From Paracoccus zeaxanthinifaciens ATCC 21588 (GTDB taxonomy: Bacteria; Pseudomonadota; Alphaproteobacteria; Rhodobacterales; Rhodobacteraceae), in the NCBI RefSeq assembly GCF_000420145.1, contig NZ_ATUJ01000001.1, positions 62,001 to 126,000 on the forward strand: 64,000 nucleotides of DNA. The letters are read 5' to 3'. The first letter of the stretch is position 1, and every line of letters begins with the position of its first letter. A program made the translations under genes and the position numbers. This document shows, in pieces, positions 17,306-25,233 of this stretch. Below the pieces are notes generated by a model, which was given only the letters and a program-made list of their open reading frames with translations, searched no databases and was not told the origin of the DNA.

Positions 17306-17968
17306 ATGAACGAAATTCAGGATATCGAAGACAGGATCAGCACGCTGGCCCCGCGCGGCTTCATGTGCGGATACCATATCCGCTTCTCGCGGCCGGTGCG
17401 CAGGGTCACGACCTATGCCACGGAATGGACGCAGGAATATACCCGGCGGAACATGATCGTGGCCGACCCCTCGGTGATTTGGGGGATGATGAACGACGGT
17501 GCCCTGCGCTGGAGCACGCTTGAACGGCATTGCGACGATCCGATGGGTGTCATGGCGATGGCGCGCAGCTTCGGCGTCGCCTACGGCCTATCGATCGGGG
17601 TGGGCGATCCGCAGTCCCGGACGGTCTGCGGCGTCGCGCATGGCAGCCGCGAATTCACCGACGCCGAGGTCGAGGAACTGCTGGACCTGGTCCGTCGGGG
17701 CCACGAGATCGTGGGCCGCGACCTGCATCTGCGCCCCATCCTGATCGAGGCGCTGGAGGCCATCGCCTGCGGCATGACCCACGAACAGGCCTGCGCCCAT
17801 CTAGGCATCTCGCGCACCGCCCTGCGATACCGGCTGAACGCCGCCCGAGAGGCGCTGGACGCGCAGGACAATCGCCAGGCGATCCAGAAGGCAATCGAAT
17901 CCGGCCTGCTGTCCAGCGACAGCCCCGCCGGCATCGCGCATGGCCTACCGACGGGACCGGCGAAGTGA
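17306..17968 (+). CDS. LuxR-family regulator with autoinducer-binding domain (solo)
   Basis: A 220-residue quorum-sensing type regulator. The N-terminal domain keeps the acyl-homoserine-lactone pocket residues with the exact TraR spacing: W41, Y45, D54 and W69. A helix-turn-helix follows in the C-terminal third (HLGISRTALRYRLNAAREAL). The usual LTxRE opening of the helix-turn-helix domain is not evident. No luxI synthase lies in the window, so it is a solo here. No ribosome site is visible before the ATG, and other starts in frame are worse. Its 3' end overlaps the convergent phospholipase D-like gene by 24 bases. Confidence 0.85.
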   Translation: MNEIQDIEDRISTLAPRGFMCGYHIRFSRPVRRVTTYATEWTQEYTRRNMIVADPSVIWGMMNDGALRWSTLERHCDDPMGVMAMARSFGVAYGLSIGVGDPQSRTVCGVAHGSREFTDAEVEELLDLVRRGHEIVGRDLHLRPILIEALEAIACGMTHEQACAHLGISRTALRYRLNAAREALDAQDNRQAIQKAIESGLLSSDSPAGIAHGLPTGPAK

Positions 17969-19432
17969 CCGCAGCCTGCGGAACCAGCCCAGCCTGAGAC
18001 CGCGCCTGGCGGGGGCCTCGAATATCTGGTCGGGGCCATCGGGGTCCAGGATCTCGTTATCGGCCAGCCACTCGACGAAGCCGTTCAGGTCCGGGATCTG
18101 GTAAGGCACCAGCGTGCGCCCCTGCCCGCGCGGACGCAGCTGCGCCTCGATCGCGGGGATCAGGCCGCCATGATCCCGAATGGCCGCAGTCATTTCATCC
18201 GTGGACAGGCCCAGATGTTCGGCAAGCAGGTCGTCGCGCAGCGCGGTGATGCGCGGGCCGATACCCTCGGCCCCGGGTCGATCCGCCGCCAGCACGACGT
18301 CGCATTCCGTATCCAGCCGCATCGAGCGGTTGTTGAAGTTCGACGACCCGACCCGCAGGTACAGATCGTCCACGACCGTCACCTTGGCATGGACATAGAT
18401 GTCCTCGCCCCCGTCCGTCACCGGATGGTACAGCCGCAGCCGGTCGCGGTGATCCAGCCGCTTCAGCGCCTCGAACAACTTGGCGCGGGCGCTGTCCATC
18501 GCGATGGGCTCCAACCAGCCCTGGGCCGAGACCGGGTTCACGATCACGATCTCGGGCGGATCGTCCTCGATCAGGCGGCGCGCGATGGCCTGCGCCACGC
18601 GGCGGGACGCGAAATACTGGCTCTCGGCATAGATCGTGCGCCGCGCGCGCGCGATCAGGTCCAGGTACATCTGCTCGATCTCGAAGCTGGGATGCACGTC
18701 GGGCATGTCGGGCCGCGTTCGCGCGATGGCAAGCGGCATGTCGCGGAACTCGGGGGTCAGGATCTGCGGCCAGCAGCCCTGCGCATCCGTCACGGGCGCA
18801 AGGTCCTGCCCCGTCGCGATCCGCCAACGGTCCCGCGCCAGATCCCCAAGCGCCCGCGCCGCAGGTCCGTCGAAGGCCGAGGTCGCGTCGTGCCAGGGCT
18901 TCAGCGCCGCCCCCGAGGGCGCCACGCGGCGCGGATCGTCGTCGCGGTGCTCGCGCGTGTCCCACCGCCCCTCGGTCATGTCGATCCCGCCGCAGAAGGC
19001 CAGGCAATCGTCGATCACCACGATCTTGTGGTGATGCGAACTGGCGATCGGATGCTTGCCGTCCAGCCGCAGCGTGATGCGCGGATGCGCCTTCCAGCGC
19101 AGGATGGTCAGCAGCGTGTTGCCCCGGAACATCGCCTTGAGCGCGCCCGTGTCCCACCGCAGCAGCCGGATCTGCAACCCGTCGTTCCGATCCGCCAGCC
19201 AGCGCACGAAATCGCCCAGCTTCGCGGGGCCGCCATCCTCGGGGTTGCCCAGTTCGATCCGCGCGTCGAAATCCCAGCCTATCATCAGGATGCTGCGGCG
19301 CGCCTGCAGCATCGCCTGCCGCACGGCGGTGAAATAGGTGTCGGCATCGACGATGAAGGCAAAGCGGTTCGACTGCTCGATCCGCCAGCAATTGTGACCG
19401 GGACGCGTAAGGCGGGTCGTCGAACCTTCCAT
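17945..19432 (-). CDS. Phospholipase D-like protein (cardiolipin synthase family)
   Basis: A 495-residue protein with two HKD motifs: HHHKIVVID in the first half and HAKVTVVDD in the second. Each is followed by the G-G/S-x-N/D segment (CGGIDMT; GSSNFNNRS). No transmembrane helices are seen, unlike classical ClsA. The N-terminal motif RIEQSNRFAFIVDADTYF resembles bacterial PLD proteins that act on phospholipids. Whether it transfers phosphatidyl groups or hydrolyses lipids cannot be decided. The start at 19432 is the first reasonable ATG; the upstream open frame is Arg-rich and unlikely. Confidence 0.85.
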   Translation of the reverse strand: MEGSTTRLTRPGHNCWRIEQSNRFAFIVDADTYFTAVRQAMLQARRSILMIGWDFDARIELGNPEDGGPAKLGDFVRWLADRNDGLQIRLLRWDTGALKAMFRGNTLLTILRWKAHPRITLRLDGKHPIASSHHHKIVVIDDCLAFCGGIDMTEGRWDTREHRDDDPRRVAPSGAALKPWHDATSAFDGPAARALGDLARDRWRIATGQDLAPVTDAQGCWPQILTPEFRDMPLAIARTRPDMPDVHPSFEIEQMYLDLIARARRTIYAESQYFASRRVAQAIARRLIEDDPPEIVIVNPVSAQGWLEPIAMDSARAKLFEALKRLDHRDRLRLYHPVTDGGEDIYVHAKVTVVDDLYLRVGSSNFNNRSMRLDTECDVVLAADRPGAEGIGPRITALRDDLLAEHLGLSTDEMTAAIRDHGGLIPAIEAQLRPRGQGRTLVPYQIPDLNGFVEWLADNEILDPDGPDQIFEAPARRGLRLGWFRRLRSLRRSRR

Positions 19433-19809
19433 GCAGCTGTCTTGCGCCCCCTCGTCCGTGTGCGTGCAATTCGCGCGCAGGATGCCGCGTCCCGCGCGGC
19501 GTGACAACGTCTGCCGCGCAAGGGTCGTTCCCGCGACCGTCAGCCGCGATGTTGGGCGGGTATCGCGGCGCAATCCGCGATGATGGCCTGCGCGCCGCCT
19601 TGCGGACAGGAAACGCGACCGAACGAGGCGATGGTTCAGCAACCCCCGCAGCGCATCGGCGCAAGGCGCGCAATGCGATTGCCTGCGCGATCGGGGGGGG
19701 GGGGCGACGGGCTGTTCTGCCCCACCGACATGGCACATAGCCCGATCACGATATTCGGCAGGCGGCATGCCACCAGCCGTGTGGCGCGTATCAACGATGC
19801 TGGGGGAAA
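19433..19809. other. Intergenic region containing a 12-G homopolymer
   Basis: A 377-base stretch between the phospholipase D-like gene and tRNA-Met. It holds a run of 12 consecutive G residues at 19693-19704. Several open frames cross it, but none has a ribosome site, a recognisable product or typical codon use, so no gene is called. The promoter of the phospholipase D-like gene should lie at its left end. Confidence 0.6.
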
Positions 19810-19886
19810 TGGTAGCGGAGGAGGGACTTGAACCCCCGACACGCGGATTATGATTCCGCTGCTCTAACCAACTGAGCTACTCCGCC
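19810..19886 (-). tRNA. tRNA-Met (anticodon CAT), likely elongator
   Basis: A 77-base tRNA read on the minus strand. It has a 7-bp acceptor stem (first pair G-U), D arm TAGCTCAGTTGGTTAGAGC, anticodon stem GCGGA/TCCGC with loop ATCATAA (anticodon CAT), T arm with GGTTCAAGTCC and an encoded 3' CCA. It is not initiator-like, since the first pair is G-U rather than unpaired C-A and the anticodon stem lacks three G-C pairs next to the loop. A lysidine-modified tRNA-Ile2 also has CAT and cannot be fully excluded. Confidence 0.9.
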
Positions 19887-19899
19887 ACGGAGTGCGGGC

Positions 19900-19928
19900 G
19901 ATGTACGGCGTGCCGCGAACAAGGTCAA
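19900..19928 (-). promoter_or_regulatory. Promoter of the tRNA-Met gene
   Basis: On the minus strand, TTGACC (19928-19923) is separated by 17 bases from TACATC (19905-19900). The implied start lies near 19893, about 7 bases before the mature tRNA 5' end. This is a good sigma-70-type promoter. Confidence 0.65.
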
Positions 19929-19998
19929 GCGCATTCGGCACGAAATCTGCGCCCCCGGTGCATTTTTCCGGCGCGCCCCCTGCGGGGCTTGAAACGGC

Positions 19999-20037
19999 CG
20001 GGGGGTGCGGGGGGCAGGCAGCCCCCCGCACCCCCCG
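19999..20037. repeat. 17-bp GC-rich perfect palindrome between gltX and tRNA-Met
   Basis: Inverted repeat with arms 19999-20015 and 20021-20037 and loop AGGCA, made almost only of G and C around a GGGGGGCAG core. It sits 35 bases after the gltX stop and probably ends that transcript. There is no T-tail. A similar GGGGGGCAG...CCCCC hairpin occurs at 33756-33779. Confidence 0.7.
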
Positions 20038-20071
20038 CGGGACGCAAGAAATCGCGACCGTTCTTCCTGGC

Positions 20072-21394
20072 TCAGCCGCGTGCCTTGACCACTTCCAGAA
20101 GCGGCATGACATCCGACATGTCGGGACCGTGCGCCTGGCCCGTCAGCGCCTTGCGCAGCGGCATGAACAGCCCCTTGCCCTTGCGGCCGGTCGCCTCCTT
20201 CACCTTGGCGGTGAATTCGGACCAGGTCGCCTCGTCATAGGGCGGCGGCGGCAGCAGGGTCATCGCCTGGGCGATGAAATCGGCATCCTCGGGGGCGATA
20301 TCGGGCTCGGCGCCCTTGCTGAAGATCTCCCACCAGGGGCCCAGATCGTCCAGCACCGTGATGTTCTGCGAAGCCACGCGCCAGAAGCGCTCGACCTTGT
20401 CGGCAGGCACGCCAAGCGCCACGATCCGGTCGCGCACCGCGTCCAGCGGCAGCGCCTGGTTGCGTTCGCGCGTCAGCGGCCAAAGATCCTCGGCATCGAA
20501 CTTGGTGGGCGATGCGCCGAACTGCGACAGGTCGAACGCCTGGGCCAGCTCGTCCAGCGAGGACAGCTCGACCGGCTGCCCCGAGCCCAGCCGCGCCATC
20601 AGCGAGATCAGCGCCTCGGGGGCCACGCCCGCCTCGCGCAGATCCTTCAGCGACAGCGCGCCGATGCGCTTGGACAGCTCCTCGCCCTTGGCGCCGGTCA
20701 GCAGCGAATGATGCGCGAAGGACGGCGGCGTCCCGCCAAGCGCCTGGATGATCTGGATCTGGGTCGCCGTGTTCGTGACATGGTCCGATCCGCGAACGAT
20801 ATGGGTCACGCCCATGTCGGTATCGTCCACGCTGCTGGCGAAGGTGTACAGCACCTGCCCGTCCGCGCGGATCAGCACCGGGTCGCTGACCGACGCCGCG
20901 TCGATCGAGATGTCGCCCAGGATGCCGTCGTTCCACTCGATCCGTTCCAGGTCCAGCCGGAAGCGCCAGTAACCCTGGCGGCCCTCGGCGCGCAGGCGTT
21001 CCTTGTCGGCATCGCTCAGGTTCAGGCCGGTGCGGTCATAGACCGGCGGCTTGCCCATGTTCAGCTGCTTCTTGCGCTTCAGGTCCAGCTCGGTCGGGGT
21101 CTCGAACACCTCGTAGAGCCGGCCCGACGCCTTCAGCGCCTCGGCCTCGGCGCGATAGCGTTCCAGCCGCAGCGACTGGCGTTCCTCGCGGTCCCAGGTC
21201 AGCCCCAGCCATTCGAGGTCGCGCTTGATGCCGTCCACGTATTCCTGCTTGCTGCGTTCCTGATCGGTATCGTCCAGCCGCAGGATGAACGTGCCGCCAT
21301 GCTTGCGGGCGATCAGATGGTTGAACAGCGCGGTGCGCAGGTTGCCCACATGGATATGGCCGGTGGGCGACGGCGCGAAGCGGGTGATGGTCAT
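20072..21394 (-). CDS. gltX: Glutamate--tRNA ligase
   Basis: Class I synthetase of 440 residues. The HIGH-equivalent APSPTGHIHVGN is at about residues 7-18 and the KMSKS-equivalent is ELSKRIG. The length is somewhat shorter than E. coli GltX, as is usual in alphaproteobacteria, which often carry two paralogues; one of these may charge tRNA-Gln for later amidation. Which paralogue this is cannot be determined here. It is monocistronic and is followed by a large palindrome and tRNA-Met on the same strand. Confidence 0.95.
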   Translation of the reverse strand: MTITRFAPSPTGHIHVGNLRTALFNHLIARKHGGTFILRLDDTDQERSKQEYVDGIKRDLEWLGLTWDREERQSLRLERYRAEAEALKASGRLYEVFETPTELDLKRKKQLNMGKPPVYDRTGLNLSDADKERLRAEGRQGYWRFRLDLERIEWNDGILGDISIDAASVSDPVLIRADGQVLYTFASSVDDTDMGVTHIVRGSDHVTNTATQIQIIQALGGTPPSFAHHSLLTGAKGEELSKRIGALSLKDLREAGVAPEALISLMARLGSGQPVELSSLDELAQAFDLSQFGASPTKFDAEDLWPLTRERNQALPLDAVRDRIVALGVPADKVERFWRVASQNITVLDDLGPWWEIFSKGAEPDIAPEDADFIAQAMTLLPPPPYDEATWSEFTAKVKEATGRKGKGLFMPLRKALTGQAHGPDMSDVMPLLEVVKARG

Positions 21395-21478
21395 TGCGGT
21401 CTCCTGTCGGGGCTTGCTCTTTCACAACGGGCGTTTTTTGTCCATATCGAGGACGGATCACATGGCAGGGCGGACGCG

Positions 21479-21886
21479 ATGAACGACTGGACCGGATGCG
21501 AGGCCCCCGCGGTCTCCGAGATCGAGGCCATTGCCCGAAAGGCGATCGCCAACCTTCCCGTGGCCTTCGCGGGGCCGGCGGCGGATGTGGCGATCCGCGT
21601 GGCGGAATTCGCCGACGAGGACATGCTGGACGAATTGCAGATCGACGACGCGTTCGAACTGACGGGTCTCTATGACGGGATCCCGATGACGCAGAAATCG
21701 GTGTCGGACCAGATGGCGCTGCCGGACACGATCTGGCTGTTCCGCCGTCCCATCATCGACGAATGGGCCGCGCGCGGGGATGTGGGCCTGGCCGAGCTGG
21801 TGCACCATGTCGTCATCCACGAGATGGCGCATCATTTCGGCTGGTCCGACGACGACATCGCCGCCATCGACCGCTGGTGGGAATGA
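21479..21886 (+). CDS. MpN-type zincin-like metallopeptidase
   Basis: A 135-residue protein of the small zincin-like family often annotated as metallopeptidase. The HExxH motif is HEMAHHFG (about residues 117-124), followed by a W and acidic residues. The middle carries the family-typical GLYDGIPMT segment. The start chosen is the ATG at 21479. It is likely cotranscribed with pfkB, which begins 4 bases after its stop. The substrate is unknown. Confidence 0.85.
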   Translation: MNDWTGCEAPAVSEIEAIARKAIANLPVAFAGPAADVAIRVAEFADEDMLDELQIDDAFELTGLYDGIPMTQKSVSDQMALPDTIWLFRRPIIDEWAARGDVGLAELVHHVVIHEMAHHFGWSDDDIAAIDRWWE

Positions 21887-21890
21887 CGCC

Positions 21891-22847
21891 ATGAGCGGCC
21901 AGACCCCGATCCTGACCGTCACGCTGAACCCCGCGCTGGATGTCAGCACCGCCGCGGACGAGGTGCGTCCCGACCTCAAGCTGCGCTGCGACAAGCCGGT
22001 CTTCGATCCGGGTGGCGGCGGCATCAATGTCAGCCGCGCGATCAAGCTGATCGGCGGGCAGTCCCGCGCGATGGTCGCGCTTGGCGGGGCGACCGGCATC
22101 CGCATGGGCGAGATGCTGAAGGCCGCGGGCCTCGACGTGTTGCGCCTGACCGCCCCCGGCGAGACCCGCCAGTCCCTGGCCGTCACCGACCGCGCGACCG
22201 GCGGGCAGTACCGCTTCGTCATGCCCGGCCCCGAATGGCACATGGCGCAGGTCGGCACCGCGATGGCCTCGATCGCCGAGGCCGCGCTGGCGGGGGGCTG
22301 GGTCGTCGTGTCCGGATCGAACCCGCCCGGCATCGCCCCCGGGTTCGAGCAGATGCTGACGGTTCGCCTGAAGGACGGACGCGCCAAGCTGATGGTCGAC
22401 ACCTCGGGCGATGCGCTTATGGCGATGGCGGGGTCGTCGATCCCGGTCGACGTGCTGCGCATGGACAGCCACGAGGCCGAGACCCTTGCGGGCCGCCCCC
22501 TGCCTGCCCGCGCAGACAGCGCGGAATTTGCGGCAGGGCTGGTCCGCAACGGGGCCGCGCGGGCCGTGATCGTGGCGCGTGGCGCCGACGGATCGGTCAT
22601 CGCCGACGAACGCGGCGCATGGCACGCCGAGGCAGCCCCCGTGCAGGTCGTCAGCGCGGTCGGCGCGGGCGACAGCTTCGTGGCGGGCTTCGTCCTTGCG
22701 ATGGCCCGCGGATGGCCCGCCGAAGAGGCGCTGGCCCTTGGCGCCGCCGCGGCCTCGGCTGCCGTGATGACACCCGCGACCGAGCTTTGCCGCGCGGACG
22801 ACGTGCGCCACTTCTATTCGCAGCGCGTCGTCACCCGCCTCGCCTGA
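21891..22847 (+). CDS. pfkB: 6-phosphofructokinase II (PfkB family)
   Basis: A 318-residue ribokinase-family sugar kinase. It resembles E. coli PfkB: the PVFDPGGGGINVSRAI segment (about residues 36-51), GGQYRFVMPGPEW in the middle, and the catalytic anion hole GAGDSFVAGF near residue 262. This makes 6-phosphofructokinase more likely than 1-phosphofructokinase, although the family also includes tagatose-6-phosphate kinases. It follows the zincin gene by 4 bases. Confidence 0.85.
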   Translation: MSGQTPILTVTLNPALDVSTAADEVRPDLKLRCDKPVFDPGGGGINVSRAIKLIGGQSRAMVALGGATGIRMGEMLKAAGLDVLRLTAPGETRQSLAVTDRATGGQYRFVMPGPEWHMAQVGTAMASIAEAALAGGWVVVSGSNPPGIAPGFEQMLTVRLKDGRAKLMVDTSGDALMAMAGSSIPVDVLRMDSHEAETLAGRPLPARADSAEFAAGLVRNGAARAVIVARGADGSVIADERGAWHAEAAPVQVVSAVGAGDSFVAGFVLAMARGWPAEEALALGAAAASAAVMTPATELCRADDVRHFYSQRVVTRLA

Positions 22848-22865
22848 TCGCAGCACTGCCGATCG

Positions 22866-22895
22866 CAACAAAAGAGGCCGCCCCGAAGGACGGCC
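22866..22895 (-). terminator. Terminator of the DUF6280-like gene
   Basis: On the minus strand, GGCCG and CGGCC arms (22876-22880 and 22891-22895) enclose a TTCG-capped inner stem, and the stem is followed by TCTTTTGTTG at 22875-22866. This is a convincing intrinsic terminator, 28 bases after the stop. It lies in a convergent gap and may also serve pfkB. Confidence 0.7.
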
Positions 22896-22923
22896 CTAGG
22901 GCAACCGGCGTGATGAACCGGTA

Positions 22924-23250
22924 TCAGGCGGCCTCGGCCTCGTCGGCCTCTGCGGCCATGCGGCGCTCGCTCTCTTCGCGCGACAGCGCGACCGAGGTGC
23001 GCACACCCTTCGCCACGAATTCCATGAGGCCTTTCACCACGCGCTCGTTCGGGTCGATCCCGGCGCAGGACAGCACCTCGCGACCGTCGCGCGACCGCGC
23101 CCAACGGGCGATCTGCTCGGGGCCGTTGCCGTATTTCTTGTCATCCGCAATCGCGTCATCCAGCGCGGCAAGAACCACGGCCGCGAACAGCTTGCGGGCA
23201 CGTTGGCCTTGTTCGAAATTGAAAGCGGAGCCGTCAACAAAATCGCGCAT
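22924..23250 (-). CDS. Conserved DUF6280-type protein of Rhodobacterales
   Basis: A 108-residue soluble protein of unknown function. It has an N-terminal MRDFVDGSAF segment, a helix-rich centre (RKLFAAVVLAALDDAIADDK), a WARSRDGREVLSCAG segment and a charged C-terminal helix ending in an Ala/Glu-rich tail. I recognise it as the strongly conserved family usually labelled DUF6280 in this order; that label is from memory and not verified. There is no membrane segment or signal peptide. Confidence 0.7.
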   Translation of the reverse strand: MRDFVDGSAFNFEQGQRARKLFAAVVLAALDDAIADDKKYGNGPEQIARWARSRDGREVLSCAGIDPNERVVKGLMEFVAKGVRTSVALSREESERRMAAEADEAEAA

Positions 23251-23609
23251 ATTATTTGTCCATCACTTGCGGTCACTGCCCGAAAAGCAGGACCATCGGG
23301 AAAACTGGACGCTTTCCCTTGTTTCTTACTTCCGTTTCTCCGACGGTGCCGCACTGCTTACGCCGCCGGCACCCCGATTCGATATGCCCTGCACCGCATG
23401 GCAGCCATTCGTGCCGTGCATGACACGCAAAAGGTGGGGTAATCCCGTCCCGATCACGCAAATGTCAAACGCGGTTGCCGACAAGCGTCGACTTGACAAC
23501 GCCACAACTGCCTTTTGGTTGCCTGAGGGGTTCCAGCCCGATATAGGGGCGCCATCCCGCCGTTCAATGATGCAACCGGCGGCACCCCCTCAGAATCGTG
23601 AGAATCCTG
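23251..23609 (+). promoter_or_regulatory. Intergenic region with candidate efp promoter
   Basis: This 359-base gap lies between two divergent genes. Near its right end, TTGCCT (23519-23524) and TATAGG (23542-23547) are spaced by 17 bases, a plausible efp promoter about 60 bases from the ATG. A TTGACA at 23493-23498 has no matching -10 at proper distance. No gene was found in the gap. Confidence 0.4.
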
Positions 23610-24173
23610 ATGCCCAAGATCAACGGCAACGAAATCCGCCCCGGCAACGTGCTGGAACATGACGGGGGCCTGTGGGCTGCCGTCAAGGTCAACCACGTCA
23701 AGCCCGGCAAGGGCGGCGCCTTCGCCCAGGTCGAGATGAAGAACCTGCGCGACGGCCGCAAGCTGAACGAGCGTTTCCGCAGCGAGGACAAGGTCGAGCG
23801 CGTGCGCCTGGACCAGAAGGACCAGCAGTTCCTGTACGAGACCGACGGCAAGCTGGTCTTCATGGACAGCGAGACCTTCGAGCAGACCGAGCTTGATTCC
23901 GACCTGCTGGGCGAGCGTCGCCCCTTCCTGCAGGACGGCATGACCGCGACCATCGAATATTACGGCGAGGAGCCGCTGTCGGTCGCCCTGCCCCAGAAGG
24001 TCACCTGCACCATCGCCGAGACCGAGCCGGTTGTGAAGGGCCAGACGGCTGCCAACAGCTACAAGCCCGCGATCCTCGACAACGGCGTGCGCATCATGGT
24101 CCCCCCCTTCGTCGGCGAAGGCGAGGCGATCATCGTGAACACCGAACTGTTCGAATACAGCGAACGCGCCTGA
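23610..24173 (+). CDS. efp: Elongation factor P
   Basis: A 187-residue translation factor that rescues ribosomes stalled at polyproline stretches. The N-terminal KOW-like domain carries KPGKGGAF, whose Lys (residue 34) is the site modified by lysylation in the EpmA branch. Two OB domains follow, ending [16 protein letters not shown]. The start at 23610 ([12 protein letters not shown]) is standard, although a nearby upstream in-frame start exists. It is monocistronic with its own terminator. Confidence 0.96.
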   Translation: MPKINGNEIRPGNVLEHDGGLWAAVKVNHVKPGKGGAFAQVEMKNLRDGRKLNERFRSEDKVERVRLDQKDQQFLYETDGKLVFMDSETFEQTELDSDLLGERRPFLQDGMTATIEYYGEEPLSVALPQKVTCTIAETEPVVKGQTAANSYKPAILDNGVRIMVPPFVGEGEAIIVNTELFEYSERA

Positions 24174-24199
24174 GTTCGCGCACCGCAGGACGATGAAAT

Positions 24200-24226
24200 G
24201 GCCGCGCGTCCAGCGCGGCCCTTTTT
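24200..24226 (+). terminator. Intrinsic terminator of efp
   Basis: GGCCGCGC at 24200-24207 pairs with GCGCGGCC at 24213-24220, followed by C and five T. It is a textbook rho-independent terminator, 26 bases after the stop, in a convergent gap with the SGNH-like gene. Confidence 0.85.
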
Positions 24227-24231
24227 GCATC

Positions 24232-25233
24232 CTATCTCTCGACCAGGATGCCGATCAGCGCCTCGCGTTCGCCGGTCTTGCCTGCATCGTGCCTGGCAAA
24301 GCTGGTCTGGGCGACGACACGCCCCCAGCCGCGCTTGCGACGAACCGAGAATTCCTGCGCAGCCGCGGCATCCTCTCGACGCCCGCCAAGCAGGACGACA
24401 TGCTTCATGAGCCGCTTCAGCGCACGCCCCTCGGCGGGGAACTGCATGGAGAAATGGCCCGCCTTGCGACCATCCGTCCTCATGGTCATCGGCTGCCCGC
24501 CCTCGGAGGCGATCACATAGGCGCAGATCACCTTGCCATCGGCACGGATCGTGGTTTCCTCGTCGACGGCATAGAGGTCCGCCTTGATGACGCGGTTCTC
24601 GAAACGCTCGTCGGGGGCACGGTCGGGCCTGAGAAGGTGCAGCGTCGATCCGTCGAAGCACGGGTCCGACACCGGCACGCGCGCCTGTCCAAGGCGGTTG
24701 TTCACGGCTGTCGCGATGCGGCGGGGAAAGCCGGTCCCCAGCTTGTAATGCTGCGGGTCCGAGTAGAAGAAACCCGGCATTCGTCCGCGTTTCGAGGCGA
24801 ATTCGTCTAGGACAGGACGCATGTCCACGGCGTGAAGCCCCCGCGCCTCGATGAGGGCGAACATCGCATCGCGGTAACCCCGCCTTGCATCGGCCCGCAA
24901 TTCGGGCTGGTTCCAGAAGATGAGCGGCAGAACCCGGATGTCGCGCCGGGCGGCCAGTTCGAGGAACCACGCAAGGTTGTCCATCAGGCTTTCAAGGGAC
25001 TGCCCCACCGCCCAGTGCGTCTGCTCGTTCAGCGAATATTCCCAGATGACGGTCGCGCCGTCGGGGATCTCGCCCGACAGCAGGCGATAGGTCGCCATCA
25101 GGCTGGTCGATCCCCCGACCGCGAGGTTTGTCACGGCAAGTTCGGGCGCGATCTCGGACCATTGCGCGACCCAGCCGTTGGTCATCAGGCAGTTCGAGCC
25201 GCCCACGACATAAACCGTGTCGGGCCTGCTCAT
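24232..25233 (-). CDS. SGNH/GDSL hydrolase-like protein
   Basis: A 333-residue protein whose N-terminal 210 residues fit an SGNH fold: a GGSN nucleophile block near residue 12, a VGGSTS block near 40, an EYSLNEQ block with the family Asn near 69, and DPQHYK near 160 that would supply Asp and His. The C-terminal 120 residues form a beta-rich part of unknown type. No signal peptide is seen, so it should be cytoplasmic. Similar proteins occur beside polysaccharide genes and may act on acyl groups; that is inference. Its ATG overlaps the pdxY stop (ATGA). The sequence looks slightly less GC-rich than its neighbours. Confidence 0.6.
   Translation of the reverse strand: MSRPDTVYVVGGSNCLMTNGWVAQWSEIAPELAVTNLAVGGSTSLMATYRLLSGEIPDGATVIWEYSLNEQTHWAVGQSLESLMDNLAWFLELAARRDIRVLPLIFWNQPELRADARRGYRDAMFALIEARGLHAVDMRPVLDEFASKRGRMPGFFYSDPQHYKLGTGFPRRIATAVNNRLGQARVPVSDPCFDGSTLHLLRPDRAPDERFENRVIKADLYAVDEETTIRADGKVICAYVIASEGGQPMTMRTDGRKAGHFSMQFPAEGRALKRLMKHVVLLGGRREDAAAAQEFSVRRKRGWGRVVAQTSFARHDAGKTGEREALIGILVER

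Noticed and set aside
19636-19842. Open frame overlapping the tRNA-Met gene and the G-tract
   Set aside because: It spans part of a clear tRNA gene and codes for a Pro/Ser-rich sequence typical of antisense reading.
23493-23498. TTGACA as -35 element of efp
   Set aside because: No acceptable -10 sequence lies 16-18 bases downstream; the TTGCCT/TATAGG pair fits better.
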